Position numbers and translations under genes: made by a program. Under the pieces are notes generated by a model. That model did not search any database and had not been told where the DNA came from. It saw only the letters and a program-made list of their open reading frames with translations. Positions 34,209 through 43,581 of a DNA stretch of 64,000 nt are shown here, piece after piece. The number at the start of each line of letters is the position of its first letter. Position 1 is the first letter of the stretch. Source of the DNA: Desulfatitalea tepidiphila (GTDB lineage: Bacteria > Desulfobacterota > Desulfobacteria > Desulfobacterales > Desulfosarcinaceae); the NCBI RefSeq assembly GCF_001293685.1, contig NZ_BCAG01000001.1:930001-994000 (forward strand), read 5' to 3'.

Positions 34209-35192
34209 TCATGACACCAGGGATCGCCTGCGTGGCAGCCCATCCGCCAAACGTTTGAGCCACACGGCGATACCGGCCAGGATCAGGCGGGGGATGGTGA
34301 TCCACCACACAGAGACGCCGATGGCCACGAAGAGCAGCGTGTCTTCGAGCAGGGAGTGGGAGATGGCGATGTGGTGGTTGAGCAGGTCGGCTTCGGCGCG
34401 GGTCAATTGGCCGCGGCTCACGTGGTCGAGAATGACGCCGGCGCCGTAGGCCAGGCCCAGGGTGTTGGCCACCACCCACAGGAAGGCGGCCCGGGGCGGG
34501 ACCCCGAGAAGGGTGAGGGGATACTTGAGCCAGCGCGAGATCCGACCAGTGATGCCGAAAGCTTCGAGGATGCGCTGCAGGATCATGAGCAGGAGCACCA
34601 GCACCATGATCTTGACGCACAGATAGGCCATGCTCACCGCCCAGGCCTGCAGCTCGGCGAAGAAGCCGGGCGTGGCGAGCACCTTGCCGGCGGCAAGGGC
34701 CGCGGACGGGACGCTGTCCGGCGGCAGCAGCAGATGCAGGGCGAAGCCGCCGGCAAAGCTGGCGGTCAGGCGGACGGCGAGCATGAGCAGCAGCGACGAG
34801 CCGGTCTTCTTCTGCACCGTGCTTTCCACCGGCAGGTTGTGGGAGATCAGGCACATCAGGGCCAGGATAGTGACGGCGCGGCCGGTCATGCCCAGGGTCT
34901 CGATGACGGCGATGCACGAGTAGATGTTGAGAAGGCAGGCCGTGGCGAATACGATGGCGGATTCGCCGGGCAGGCCCAGCAGGGCGAAGATCGGCGCGAA
35001 GAGTTTGGCCAGCAGGGAGAGGGCGCCCGTGGTCTTGAGCAGCAGTACGGCGAAAGAGACCGGGACTGTGATGGAGAGCAGCCAGCGGCCGGTGCGCAGG
35101 GCCGGCGGCACGGCCTCGACCACGCACCGTTTGAGGGTGCCGGGCCAGACCGGGCGGCGGGCGGTCGGATCGGTTTCCAAAGGGTTCTCCAT
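34209..35192 (-). CDS. Gate-domain (nucleoside-recognition-like) membrane protein
   Basis: A 327-residue polytopic membrane protein with about eight hydrophobic segments. Two related halves (GRWLLSITVPVSFAVLLLKTTGAL near residue 35, and AYLCVKIMVLVLLLMILQRILEAF near 188) fit the Gate/nucleoside-recognition fold of SpmA/SpmB and FeoB-like proteins. NHHIAISHSLLEDTLLF near 270 is a conserved segment in this family. Substrate and direction are unknown. It is transcribed alone. Confidence 0.7.
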   Translation of the reverse strand: MENPLETDPTARRPVWPGTLKRCVVEAVPPALRTGRWLLSITVPVSFAVLLLKTTGALSLLAKLFAPIFALLGLPGESAIVFATACLLNIYSCIAVIETLGMTGRAVTILALMCLISHNLPVESTVQKKTGSSLLLMLAVRLTASFAGGFALHLLLPPDSVPSAALAAGKVLATPGFFAELQAWAVSMAYLCVKIMVLVLLLMILQRILEAFGITGRISRWLKYPLTLLGVPPRAAFLWVVANTLGLAYGAGVILDHVSRGQLTRAEADLLNHHIAISHSLLEDTLLFVAIGVSVWWITIPRLILAGIAVWLKRLADGLPRRRSLVS

Positions 35193-35581
35193 CCGTTCAA
35201 CCGGTTTTGAAAGTTTATGACGGTCTGCGGATTGGGATCATATCTGTCTGCTTTTGACAATTAAAATTTTAACGGCGCTGTAAGAAGTCCAAAATCGGCG
35301 TTGCGCTCATCCCGTCGTCCTTGCGGCGTAGGACCAGTACGCCTCCGGACACGGAATTTCGCGCGCCTTGATCTTGAACTTCTTTTGGCACCGTCCGACA
35401 ACGATTTTTTACGAATTCATCGATTTTTACCGGCACTGCCATCGGACGCGAGGGTCATAGTCGGGGTTGTTTTTTTGACAACCCCATTGCGTAAAGTCGC
35501 ATTCTTGCATAGTATGGGGGCGCGATTTTGCAAACCCTCAGAACACCATCTTTCAAAAACCTTATAAATAAGGAGTTGACC
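35193..35581. other. 389-bp intergenic region upstream of the TRAP operon
   Basis: It holds the third dispersed repeat (35271-35435) and a perfect 8-bp hairpin GGGGTTGT-TTTTTTG-ACAACCCC at 35463-35485, close to the TRAP gene. The hairpin may be an operator. The AAGGAG at 35570-35575 is the dctP ribosome-binding site. Confidence 0.5.
35271..35435 (+). repeat. Dispersed repeat, copy 3
   Basis: It shares with copies 1 and 2 the blocks CTCATCCCGTCGTCCTTGCG, AGTACGCCTC, GGAATTTCGC and GCCTTGATCTTGAACTTCTT in the same order. No REP-like hairpin follows, unlike in the other two copies. Confidence 0.75.
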
Positions 35582-36574
35582 ATGAAAAAGCGAATCCTGT
35601 CCTGCCTGGTTTTTGCCATGATTCTCTGTTTTTCGGCGACGTCGTTGCAGGCCAAGACCAAATGGAACGCCAACTCGGTCTGGCCGCCCAACAACCACCA
35701 GACCATCGCGCTCGAAACGTTTGCCAAGAAAGTCAAGGAGATGACCGGCGGCGAACTGGAGATCGTGGTGCTCAGCGGAGGCGCGCTCGGATACAAGGGA
35801 CCGGAGTTGCTCAAGACCGTGCGGGATGGCCTGGTGCCGTTGTCCGACATCCTGATCAGCGGCGTGGCCGGCGACGAAGCCATCTTCCAGGTGGTGACCT
35901 TGCCGTTCCTGTGCCGTAATCTGGAAGAGGCGCGCCTCCTCAACGACATCGCCCGGCCCTACTTCGATAAGGTGGCCGAAAAATGGAAACAAAAAATCCT
36001 GTTTGTTTCGCCATGGCCCGGCGCCGGCTTATGGACCACCAAGAAGGTGCAGAGCGTCGACGATATGAAGGGGCTCAAGACGCGCACCTACGACAAAAAC
36101 GGCGCCCTGGTGGTCGAGGCCACCGGCGGCACGCCCTATGCGCTGCCCTTCAGCGAGGTCTATTCTTCATTGGCCACCGGCCTGATCGATTCGGTCATCA
36201 CGTCGACCCCCACGGCCGTGGATGCCAAATTCTGGGAAGTTCTCAAATTCTATGAGCCCCTGAACATCACCATCGCCGTGGACATGATCAACGTGAACCT
36301 CAAGGCCTTCAACAAGCTGGACGAGAAGAGCCGCAAGGCCGTGCTGGCCGTGGCCAAGGAGATGGAAGCGTCGGTCTGGGCGCAAGTGGCGGCGTTGGAC
36401 AAGGAAAAAGAGAGCCTTTGCAACAGCAACGGCATCGAAACCGTGCCGCCTTCGGATGAGTTGATGAATGCGCTGACCGACGTCACCAAGGGCATCCGCG
36501 AGGACTATTTGAAGAGCGCACCGCCGGAAGCACGCGAGATCGTGGCGGCCTTTCTGAAAAAGGTCGGCCGTTAG
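35582..36574 (+). CDS. dctP: TRAP transporter substrate-binding protein DctP-type
   Basis: A 330-residue secreted protein. MKKRILSCLVFAMILCFSATSLQA is a signal peptide cut after LQA. The mature part has GALGYKGPELLKTVRDG, then LPFSEVYSSLATGLIDSV, the DctP family ligand pocket region. It delivers a small carboxylate-type ligand to the DctQM membrane pair. The start is ATG 35582 with AAGGAG upstream. The five genes after it include pxpABC, so 5-oxoproline is the leading ligand candidate. Confidence 0.9.
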   Translation: MKKRILSCLVFAMILCFSATSLQAKTKWNANSVWPPNNHQTIALETFAKKVKEMTGGELEIVVLSGGALGYKGPELLKTVRDGLVPLSDILISGVAGDEAIFQVVTLPFLCRNLEEARLLNDIARPYFDKVAEKWKQKILFVSPWPGAGLWTTKKVQSVDDMKGLKTRTYDKNGALVVEATGGTPYALPFSEVYSSLATGLIDSVITSTPTAVDAKFWEVLKFYEPLNITIAVDMINVNLKAFNKLDEKSRKAVLAVAKEMEASVWAQVAALDKEKESLCNSNGIETVPPSDELMNALTDVTKGIREDYLKSAPPEAREIVAAFLKKVGR

Positions 36575-36633
36575 AGAGGCTTCCCCCGGGTCTATTTAAC
36601 ACCTGTCCTTAATGCATGTTGAACGATGTAGAA

Positions 36634-36670
36634 GATTGCCGGCGGTCAAGCGCCTTGTCCGCCGGCAATC
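36634..36670 (+). promoter_or_regulatory. Intercistronic hairpin between dctP and dctQ
   Basis: GATTGCCGGCGG (36634-36645) and CCGCCGGCAATC (36659-36670) form a perfect 12-bp stem with a 13-base loop, followed by TGTTCTATT. It may be a partial terminator or RNA-stability element that makes the binding protein more abundant than the membrane subunits. Confidence 0.6.
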
Positions 36671-36724
36671 TGTTCTATTGGGCGTTGCGGATCGATCCGA
36701 CCGGGACGACACCAGGGAGTTTTC

Positions 36725-37273
36725 ATGAACGCATTTTTCAAATGGCTGGTCCGCGCTTTCGACCGGCTTTCCGCAGTCGGCGGGGTCCTTTCGGGCATCA
36801 TGATGTGCCTGGGCGTGGTGATGATCACGTGTGAGATCCTGTTGCGCAGCTTGTTCAGCAAAACCCTTTACGTCACCGAGGAGTATGCGGGCTACCTGAT
36901 GGCCATGCTCACCTTTTGCGCCCTTGGGTTCACCCTGCGCGAGCGCGGCCACATCCGCATGACCTTTCTGCACCGCGCGGTGACCGGAAGGGCGCGGATC
37001 TATCTGGACATGGCCTGCTATCTGATCGCCTTCGGGTTCTGCCTGATCCTGACGTACTACACCTGGATTTTCTTCTGGGATTCGGTGGTCTCCGGATCGC
37101 GCTCCATGCAGATTTCCCAGACCTATCTCGCCATCCCCCAGGCGTTTTTACCGCTCGGGGCATTGATATTCACCTTGCAGTTCGTGGGCGAGTTTCTCAG
37201 AAGCATCCTGATGCTGCGCGGCGATACCACGGGCATCGTATTGAGAGAAGATCTCGGCGACCTGGGGCGTTAG
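36725..37273 (+). CDS. dctQ: TRAP transporter small membrane subunit DctQ-type
   Basis: A 182-residue protein with four hydrophobic segments (about 25-45, 58-78, 100-120 and 135-158), the DctQ layout; TEEYAGYLMAMLTFCALGFTLRERGHIRMTF in the N-terminal half is characteristic. It forms the membrane complex with DctM. The ATG at 36725 follows GGGAG at 36716-36720. Confidence 0.88.
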   Translation: MNAFFKWLVRAFDRLSAVGGVLSGIMMCLGVVMITCEILLRSLFSKTLYVTEEYAGYLMAMLTFCALGFTLRERGHIRMTFLHRAVTGRARIYLDMACYLIAFGFCLILTYYTWIFFWDSVVSGSRSMQISQTYLAIPQAFLPLGALIFTLQFVGEFLRSILMLRGDTTGIVLREDLGDLGR

Positions 37274-37312
37274 ACGGGCCTCGGGTGGCGGCGATAAATA
37301 AGGAGCGCTGTT

Positions 37313-38611
37313 TTGGATCTGGCAACGGTTTCTTTGACTTTATTCATCCTGCTGGTGGTTTTTCTCGGCGGCACGGTCTGGATCGGCATTTCGCTTTTCC
37401 TGATCGGCATGGGCGGTCTGGTGCTGTTTACCGATGTGCCTTTCGGGCTGATTTTGAGCAACACGGTGTGGAACAACACCAGCGGATCGGCCATGCTTGC
37501 ACTGCCCATGTTCGTCTGGATGGGCGAAATCCTGTTCCGCAGCCGTATTTCCCAGAACTTGTTCAACGGGCTGGCGCCGTGGATGGATGCCATCCCCGGC
37601 CGGTTGCTGCATGTCAATATCATCGCCTGCACCTTTTTCGCGGCGGTCAGCGGGTCGTCGGCGGCCACCACGGCCACGGTCGGCCAGATTACGGTACCCG
37701 AGTTGAGGAGCCGCGGTTACAACGGCCCGCTTGCGGTCGGCTCCCTGGCCGGGGCCGGCACCCTGGGGTTTTTGATCCCGCCGAGCATGATGATGCTGGT
37801 CTACGGGATCATCGGGGATGTGAGCATCGGAAAATTGTTCATCGCCGGCATCATACCGGGCATCTTGATCGCCGGGCTGTTCAGCAGTTATATCATGATC
37901 CGTTGCCTGCTGAACAAGCGGCTGGCGCCGGCCGCCGCCGATCGCTACAGCTGGAAGCGTCGCCTGCTGGGGCTCAAGGAGATCGCCCCGGTCGCGTTGC
38001 TGATCCTGGTGGTGCTGGGTAGCCTCTACCAGGGCTGGGCCACGCCCACCGAGGCCGGGGTCGTGGGCGTCGTGGGGGCCTTCTTTTTCGCCTTGCTGAC
38101 GCGCAGCATGAACCGGCAGGTGTTTGTCGACAGTCTCACCGGCGCAGTCCGCACCAGCTGCATGATCATGATGATCGTCATGGGCGCGGGCTATCTTTCC
38201 GTGGCCATCGGCTACCTGGGCATCACCCGCGAACTGACCATGTTCGTTACCCAGCTGGGATTGTCGGCCTACATGCTGGTACTGATCCTGACCCTGCTCT
38301 ACCTGGTGCTGGGATGCCTGCTCGACGGGTTCTCCATGATCGTCATGACCACGCCCATCGTGCTGCCGTTGATCCAGGTGGTGGGGTTCGATCCGATCTG
38401 GTTCGGCATCTACCTGGTGTTGATGATCGAACTGGCCCAGATCACCCCACCGGTGGGTTTCAATTTGTTTGTCATCAGCGGATTGACTGCGGAGGACATT
38501 CTGACCATCGCCAAAGCGGCCTTTCCCTTTTTCATGCTGATGTGCATGACGACGGCCATGGTGACCTTATTTCCCAAGATCGTGCTGGTATTGCCGGAGA
38601 TGATGAAGTAG
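37313..38611 (+). CDS. dctM: TRAP transporter large membrane subunit DctM-type
   Basis: A 432-residue protein with 11-12 hydrophobic segments. SGSSAATTATVGQITVPELRSRGYN, then GTLGFLIPPSMMMLVYGIIG and the PTEAGVVGVVG segment are the DctM signature, and ITPPVGFNLFVISG is near the C-terminus. It is the sodium-coupled translocating subunit. The start is TTG at 37313, eight bases after AAGGAG. pxpA follows 17 bp after the stop. Confidence 0.9.
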   Translation: MDLATVSLTLFILLVVFLGGTVWIGISLFLIGMGGLVLFTDVPFGLILSNTVWNNTSGSAMLALPMFVWMGEILFRSRISQNLFNGLAPWMDAIPGRLLHVNIIACTFFAAVSGSSAATTATVGQITVPELRSRGYNGPLAVGSLAGAGTLGFLIPPSMMMLVYGIIGDVSIGKLFIAGIIPGILIAGLFSSYIMIRCLLNKRLAPAAADRYSWKRRLLGLKEIAPVALLILVVLGSLYQGWATPTEAGVVGVVGAFFFALLTRSMNRQVFVDSLTGAVRTSCMIMMIVMGAGYLSVAIGYLGITRELTMFVTQLGLSAYMLVLILTLLYLVLGCLLDGFSMIVMTTPIVLPLIQVVGFDPIWFGIYLVLMIELAQITPPVGFNLFVISGLTAEDILTIAKAAFPFFMLMCMTTAMVTLFPKIVLVLPEMMK

Positions 38612-38628
38612 AGAAAGAGAAAATGATC

Positions 38629-39420
38629 ATGAAGTACGTGGATATCAACTGCGACATGGGCGAGAGCTTCGGGGCCTACACCGTGGGCCGGGACGACGAC
38701 GTGATCGCCCACATTACTTCGGCCAACATCGCCTGCGGGTTTCACGCGGGCGACCCCATGGTGCTCGGCCGTACGGTGCGTCTGGCCGGTGAAAATCGGG
38801 TGGCGGTGGGCGCCCATCCCGGCTTTCCGGACCTGATGGGCTTCGGCCGGCGCAACCTCGACTGCACCCTGGATGAGATCCGAAGTTACATCATCTACCA
38901 AGTGGGCGCCGTGCGCGCCTTTTGCGATGCGGCCGGGGTCCAGTTGCAGCATGTCAAACCCCATGGCGCCCTCTACAACCTGGCCGTGGGCGACGAGGCC
39001 CTGGCCCGCACCATCGCCGAGGCCGTGGCCGCCATCGACCGGGCGTTGATCCTGGTGGGCCTGGCCGGCCGCAACGGGGTCCGGTTGCGCGAGATCGCCG
39101 CCGAAACGGGGTTGCGGGTGGCGCTGGAAGCCTTTCCGGACCGTGCCTACACAGCCGAGGGCACCCTGGTGTCGCGCCGCAAACCGGGCGCGGTGATCAA
39201 AGACCCGGCACTCGTGGCCGACCGCGCCTTGATGATGGCCGCCGAGGGGCGGATCATCGCCGAGGACGGCTCGGTCCTGGACCTTGCGGCTGACACCCTT
39301 TGCGTGCACGGCGACACGCCGGCGGCCGTGGATCTGGCTGCGCACATCCGGAGGAAACTGGCCGGCGGCGGCGTGGAGGTGGTCTCCATGGCCGAGGTGC
39401 TGCGCCGGCAGGCGGTGTGA
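38629..39420 (+). CDS. pxpA: 5-oxoprolinase subunit A (LamB/YcsF family)
   Basis: A 263-residue protein: YVDINCDMGESFGAYTVG, then ITSANIACGFHAGDPMV, VGAHPGFPDLMGFGRR, VKPHGALYN and the FPDRAYT region, all diagnostic for PxpA. With PxpBC it hydrolyses 5-oxoproline to glutamate using ATP. An ATG at 38623 is also possible; neither has a strong ribosome-binding site, as expected for translational coupling to dctM. Confidence 0.92.
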   Translation: MKYVDINCDMGESFGAYTVGRDDDVIAHITSANIACGFHAGDPMVLGRTVRLAGENRVAVGAHPGFPDLMGFGRRNLDCTLDEIRSYIIYQVGAVRAFCDAAGVQLQHVKPHGALYNLAVGDEALARTIAEAVAAIDRALILVGLAGRNGVRLREIAAETGLRVALEAFPDRAYTAEGTLVSRRKPGAVIKDPALVADRALMMAAEGRIIAEDGSVLDLAADTLCVHGDTPAAVDLAAHIRRKLAGGGVEVVSMAEVLRRQAV

Positions 39421-39450
39421 GGCGTCGATTCCATGGTTGAAGGATTGTTC

Positions 39451-40140
39451 ATGGAGGCGCGTTTTCGGAACAGCGGCGACCGGGTGCTGCTGGTGGAGTA
39501 CGGCGATCGGGTGGATCTGCGCATCAACGAAAAGGTGCGTGCCATGACCGAGCTGCTGCGCCAGGCGCAGCCCGTGGGCGTCGAACTGGTGCTTCCCGCC
39601 TATCGATCGCTGGCCGTGGTCTACGATCCGTTGGTCACGTCGCCGACCGTCCTGCAGGAGAGTTTGAACCGTCTGGAAGAGAAGCTGAACGCGGTGGAGG
39701 TGCCGGCTCCGCGTACCGTAGAGATACCGGTCTGCTACGGCGGCGACTTCGGCCCGGACATCGGCCAGGTGGCCGACCACAACGGCATCGACGTGGCGCA
39801 GGTCATCGCCATCCACACGGCACGGCCTTACCACATCTACACGATCGGCTTCGCGCCGGGATTCTGCTACCTGGGCGGGCTCGACGAGCGGCTGCACACC
39901 CCACGCCTGGCCACCCCGCGCACCGCGGTGCCGGCCGGTTCGGTGGGCATCGCCGAGGCCCAGACCGGCATCTATCCCCTGGAGAGTCCGGGCGGATGGC
40001 GCCTGATCGGGCGCACCCCCCTGAAGATTTTCGACGCCCGCCGGCCGTCGCCTTTTCTCTATCAAACCGGCGACAGCCTGCGGTTTGTGGCCATCTCCGC
40101 GGATGCGTACCACCGGATTCGGGAAAAGGAGGGGGCCTGA
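39451..40140 (+). CDS. pxpB: 5-oxoprolinase subunit B (KipI-like)
   Basis: A 229-residue protein. Family features are RVLLVEYGDRVD, YGGDFGPDIGQVA, GFAPGFCYLGGLDERL and TPRTAVPAGSVGIAEAQTGIYPLESPGGWRLIGRTP. It is part of the ATP-using half of 5-oxoprolinase. I prefer the ATG at 39451, with AAGGA six bases upstream; a start at 39433 adds six residues. Its TGA overlaps the pxpC ATG (TGATG). Confidence 0.92.
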   Translation: MEARFRNSGDRVLLVEYGDRVDLRINEKVRAMTELLRQAQPVGVELVLPAYRSLAVVYDPLVTSPTVLQESLNRLEEKLNAVEVPAPRTVEIPVCYGGDFGPDIGQVADHNGIDVAQVIAIHTARPYHIYTIGFAPGFCYLGGLDERLHTPRLATPRTAVPAGSVGIAEAQTGIYPLESPGGWRLIGRTPLKIFDARRPSPFLYQTGDSLRFVAISADAYHRIREKEGA

Positions 40141-41081
40141 TGGAGATGTTTCGCGTCCATGCGCCTGGTCCCTATACGACCATTCAAGACCTGGGACGAT
40201 TCGGCTTTCAGCACATGGGCGTGCCCCCTTCCGGGGCCCTGGACCCCATGGCGCACACTGCCGCCAACCTGCTGGTGGGCAACGAGCCCGATTGCGCCAC
40301 CCTGGAGATCGCTTTCCTGGGGCCGCTGCTCGAAGCCCTCGGCACGGCCGACATCGCCCTCAGCGGCGCGCAGATGCCCCTGCGCGTGAACGACCGACCG
40401 GTGCCCCAGTGGGCTTCGGTAAGGGTACGGAAGGGGGATCGCATCCAGGTGGGGCAGGCCGAGCGGGGCTGCCGCGCCTATCTGGCGGTCAGCGGCGGCT
40501 TCGATGTGACCCCGGAGATGGGCAGCCGTTCCACTCTGGTCAGCGCCGGGCTGGGCGGAATCGAAGGCCGCGCACTGAAAGCCGGCGACCTGCTACCGCG
40601 CGGACCCGTCCGGCTGCTGGCACGGCCGCGGCGGCTGCCCTGGGTACCGCTCTATGACACCCTGATCCACCTGCGGGCCGTTCCCGGCCCCCAGGACGAT
40701 TGTTTCACCGAAGGTCTGGAGACCTTCTTTTCATCGGTCTACACGGTGAGCGACAAGGCCAACCGCATGGGCTACCGCCTGACCGGGCCGGCGGTGGCGC
40801 GCGATGGCGGCGCGCCCCAGAGCATCATCTCGGAACCGAGCATTCCCGGCAATGTCCAAGTGCCGCCCGACGGCCAGCCGATCATCCTGATGGTCGAACA
40901 GACCATCGGCGGCTACACCAAAATCGCCACGGTGGTCACCGCCGATCTCTTCAAAATCGCCCAGGTCGGTCCGGGCGACCAGATCCGTTTTCACCCGGTC
41001 ACCCTGGAAAGGGCCCACACCCTCTACCGGGAGTGGGCCGCCTACCTGCAAAACATGCGGGACGTTCTGGACGAGCTATAA
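40140..41081 (+). CDS. pxpC: 5-oxoprolinase subunit C (KipA-like)
   Basis: A 313-residue protein: VHAPGPYTTIQDLGRFGFQHMGVPPSGALDP, the CRAYLAVSGG block, GYRLTGPAV, then EPSIPGNVQVPPDGQPIILM, all typical of PxpC. It joins PxpB in the ATP-dependent ring opening of 5-oxoproline. The start overlaps the pxpB stop by one base. It is convergent with livF 37 bp away, and a 15-bp duplication covers its stop codon. Confidence 0.92.
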   Translation: MEMFRVHAPGPYTTIQDLGRFGFQHMGVPPSGALDPMAHTAANLLVGNEPDCATLEIAFLGPLLEALGTADIALSGAQMPLRVNDRPVPQWASVRVRKGDRIQVGQAERGCRAYLAVSGGFDVTPEMGSRSTLVSAGLGGIEGRALKAGDLLPRGPVRLLARPRRLPWVPLYDTLIHLRAVPGPQDDCFTEGLETFFSSVYTVSDKANRMGYRLTGPAVARDGGAPQSIISEPSIPGNVQVPPDGQPIILMVEQTIGGYTKIATVVTADLFKIAQVGPGDQIRFHPVTLERAHTLYREWAAYLQNMRDVLDEL

Positions 41082-41109
41082 GACTTCGATCAGGAAGACT
41101 TCGATCAGC
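41080..41109. repeat. 15-bp tandem duplication between pxpC and livF
   Basis: AAGACTTCGATCAGG and AAGACTTCGATCAGC are adjacent copies (41080-41094, 41095-41109). The first includes the last bases of the pxpC stop codon. It lies in the convergent gap and looks like a recent slippage duplication. Confidence 0.75.
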
Positions 41110-41118
41110 AGTTTCCCA

Positions 41119-41821
<703 letters not shown>

Positions 41822-41829
<8 letters not shown>

Positions 41830-42586
41830 TCGCTTCACCTCCCAGGTAGGCTTCGATCACCGCCGGGTTGGTCTTGATTTCCTCGGGGGTTCCCTCGGCG
41901 ATCTTCTTTCCGAAGTTGAGTACGACGATACGGTCGGCCATGCCCATGATCATCTGCATCTTGTGTTCGATGATGATCACCGTAATGCCGTGCTCGTCGC
42001 GGATGCGATGGATCAACTGGGTGATGCGATCGGTCTCTTCATGGATCAGGCCGCCGGTGGGTTCGTCGAGCAGCAGGAGTCGGGGTTTGCTGACAATGGC
42101 GATGCCGATGGCCAGTCGTTTCTGCTCCTCCTGGGAGAGGGTGGGGATGAAGTGCTCGGCCTTGTCGGTCAGGCCGAGAAATTCGAGGACCTCCATGGCG
42201 CGCAGGAAGGCTTCGGTCTGAAAGTCCTTCCACTTGGGCGTGTGCAGCAAGGTGTTCCAGAAACCGAGCCGGGTGCGCCATTTATAAGCGATCATCAGAT
42301 TGTCGATGACGCGCAGTTGATCGAAGAGACTGGTGGTCTGAAAGGTCCGCGCCACGCCCTTGGTGACGATGCGGTAGGGTTTCATGGCGGTGATGTCCTG
42401 GTCGTCGATGAACACCTTGCCGGAAGTGGGCGGCAGCGTGCCGGTGATCAGGTTGAAGGCAGTGGATTTTCCGGCGCCGTTGGGGCCGATGATGGCCAGG
42501 ATCTGTCCCTGGGCGACCTCGAAGCTCAGGTCCTGGACCGCCGTGAGGCCGGAGAACCGTTTGGTGAGATATTTAACGCTTAACAT
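41822..42586 (-). CDS. livG: Branched-chain amino-acid ABC transporter ATPase LivG
   Basis: A 254-residue ATPase: Walker A GPNGAGKST, KGVARTFQTTSLFDQLRV (LivG-type Q-loop), signature LSQEEQKRLAIGIAIVSKP with SQEEQ in place of SGGxQ, Walker B LLLDEPTGGL and IIIEHKM. The altered signature motif (LSQEE) is common in LivG. It is the partner ATPase of LivF. Confidence 0.92.
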
Positions 42587-43577
42587 GGCCGGCCTCCGTT
42601 GATCTGGATTGACGCCAGGCGGCGATCTTCTGGTTCAGCAAACGCAGGCCGCCGACAAATCCCTGGGGGAAGTAAATGATGACCACCACGAGCAGGAGAC
42701 CGAAAATCAGCATGCGATAATCTCCGAGGAACTGCATGAACTCCATGATGATGGGGATGGCGAAGGCCCCGATGACCGCGCCGGGCAAGGTGGCGATGCC
42801 GCCCAGGATCAGGTAGATCAGGAAGTTGAAGGTGACCATGTGGCTGGCCGCGCTGGGCCCCACCGCGCCGATGATGCTGGCGTAGATGCCGCCCGCCATG
42901 CCGGCGATGAAGTTGGACACCACGAACGAGAGCAGTTTGGTGGCGAAGGTGTTGATCCCGACCGCATCGGCCAGCGGCTCGTTGTTGCGCACGGCCATGA
43001 AGGTGAGGCCCAGGATCGAATAGACGATGCGATTGAGGGCGAACAGGGTGAGCAGCAGAAAGGCCAGGGCCAGGTAGAACTGGGCGGTCTGGCTGTTGAA
43101 TTCGATCTGCCCGACGAACGGTATGGTGATGGGCGATGGGCGCGCGATGCCGAAGATGCCGTTGTGACCGCCGGTCAGCTCGATCCAGTTGCCGGCCACG
43201 ATCCAGAGGATGACCCCAAAGCATAGGGTGACGATGGCGAAATAGTGCCCCCGCGTGCGCAAGGACAGCGCGCCGATCAAAAGCCCGGCAAAGGCGGTGA
43301 TGACGGCGGACAGGGGCAGTGCCAGCCAGAAGGAGAGGCCGGCCTTGGTCATGATGGCCACGCCATAGGCCCCGATGCCGAAAAAGGCGCCGTGGGCAAG
43401 GGACGCCTGGCCGGTATAACCGATGATCAGGTTCATGGAGGCCGTGGCGATGGCGAACAGAATGCTCATGATGACGATCTGGAACAGGTAGCGGTCCGGC
43501 ACATAAAAGGGCAGAAGCAGGGCCGCGACGAGGAGAACCAGGTAGAGTATCTTGGTGTGGATCGGCTTGGTGAACAC
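42573..43577 (-). CDS. livM: Branched-chain amino-acid ABC transporter permease LivM
   Basis: A 334-residue membrane protein with about ten hydrophobic segments. NLIIGYTGQASLAHGAFFGIGAYG near the N-terminus and GGIATLPGAVIGAF near the C-terminus are LivM landmarks. I prefer the GTG at 43577, eight bases after GGGAGGG, although the frame opens at a TTG at 43601. The livH stop is five bases before this GTG. It overlaps livG by 14 bp. Confidence 0.9.
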   Translation of the reverse strand: MFTKPIHTKILYLVLLVAALLLPFYVPDRYLFQIVIMSILFAIATASMNLIIGYTGQASLAHGAFFGIGAYGVAIMTKAGLSFWLALPLSAVITAFAGLLIGALSLRTRGHYFAIVTLCFGVILWIVAGNWIELTGGHNGIFGIARPSPITIPFVGQIEFNSQTAQFYLALAFLLLTLFALNRIVYSILGLTFMAVRNNEPLADAVGINTFATKLLSFVVSNFIAGMAGGIYASIIGAVGPSAASHMVTFNFLIYLILGGIATLPGAVIGAFAIPIIMEFMQFLGDYRMLIFGLLLVVVIIYFPQGFVGGLRLLNQKIAAWRQSRSTEAGHVKR

Positions 43578-43581
43578 GGTC

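Noticed and set aside
35477-35491. TGACAACCCCATTGC as a sigma54 promoter for the TRAP operon
   Set aside because: The -12 part (TTGC) is perfect, but the second G of the invariant -24 GG is A, and the sequence overlaps the right arm of the GGGGTTGT hairpin. No sigma54 activator gene is near.
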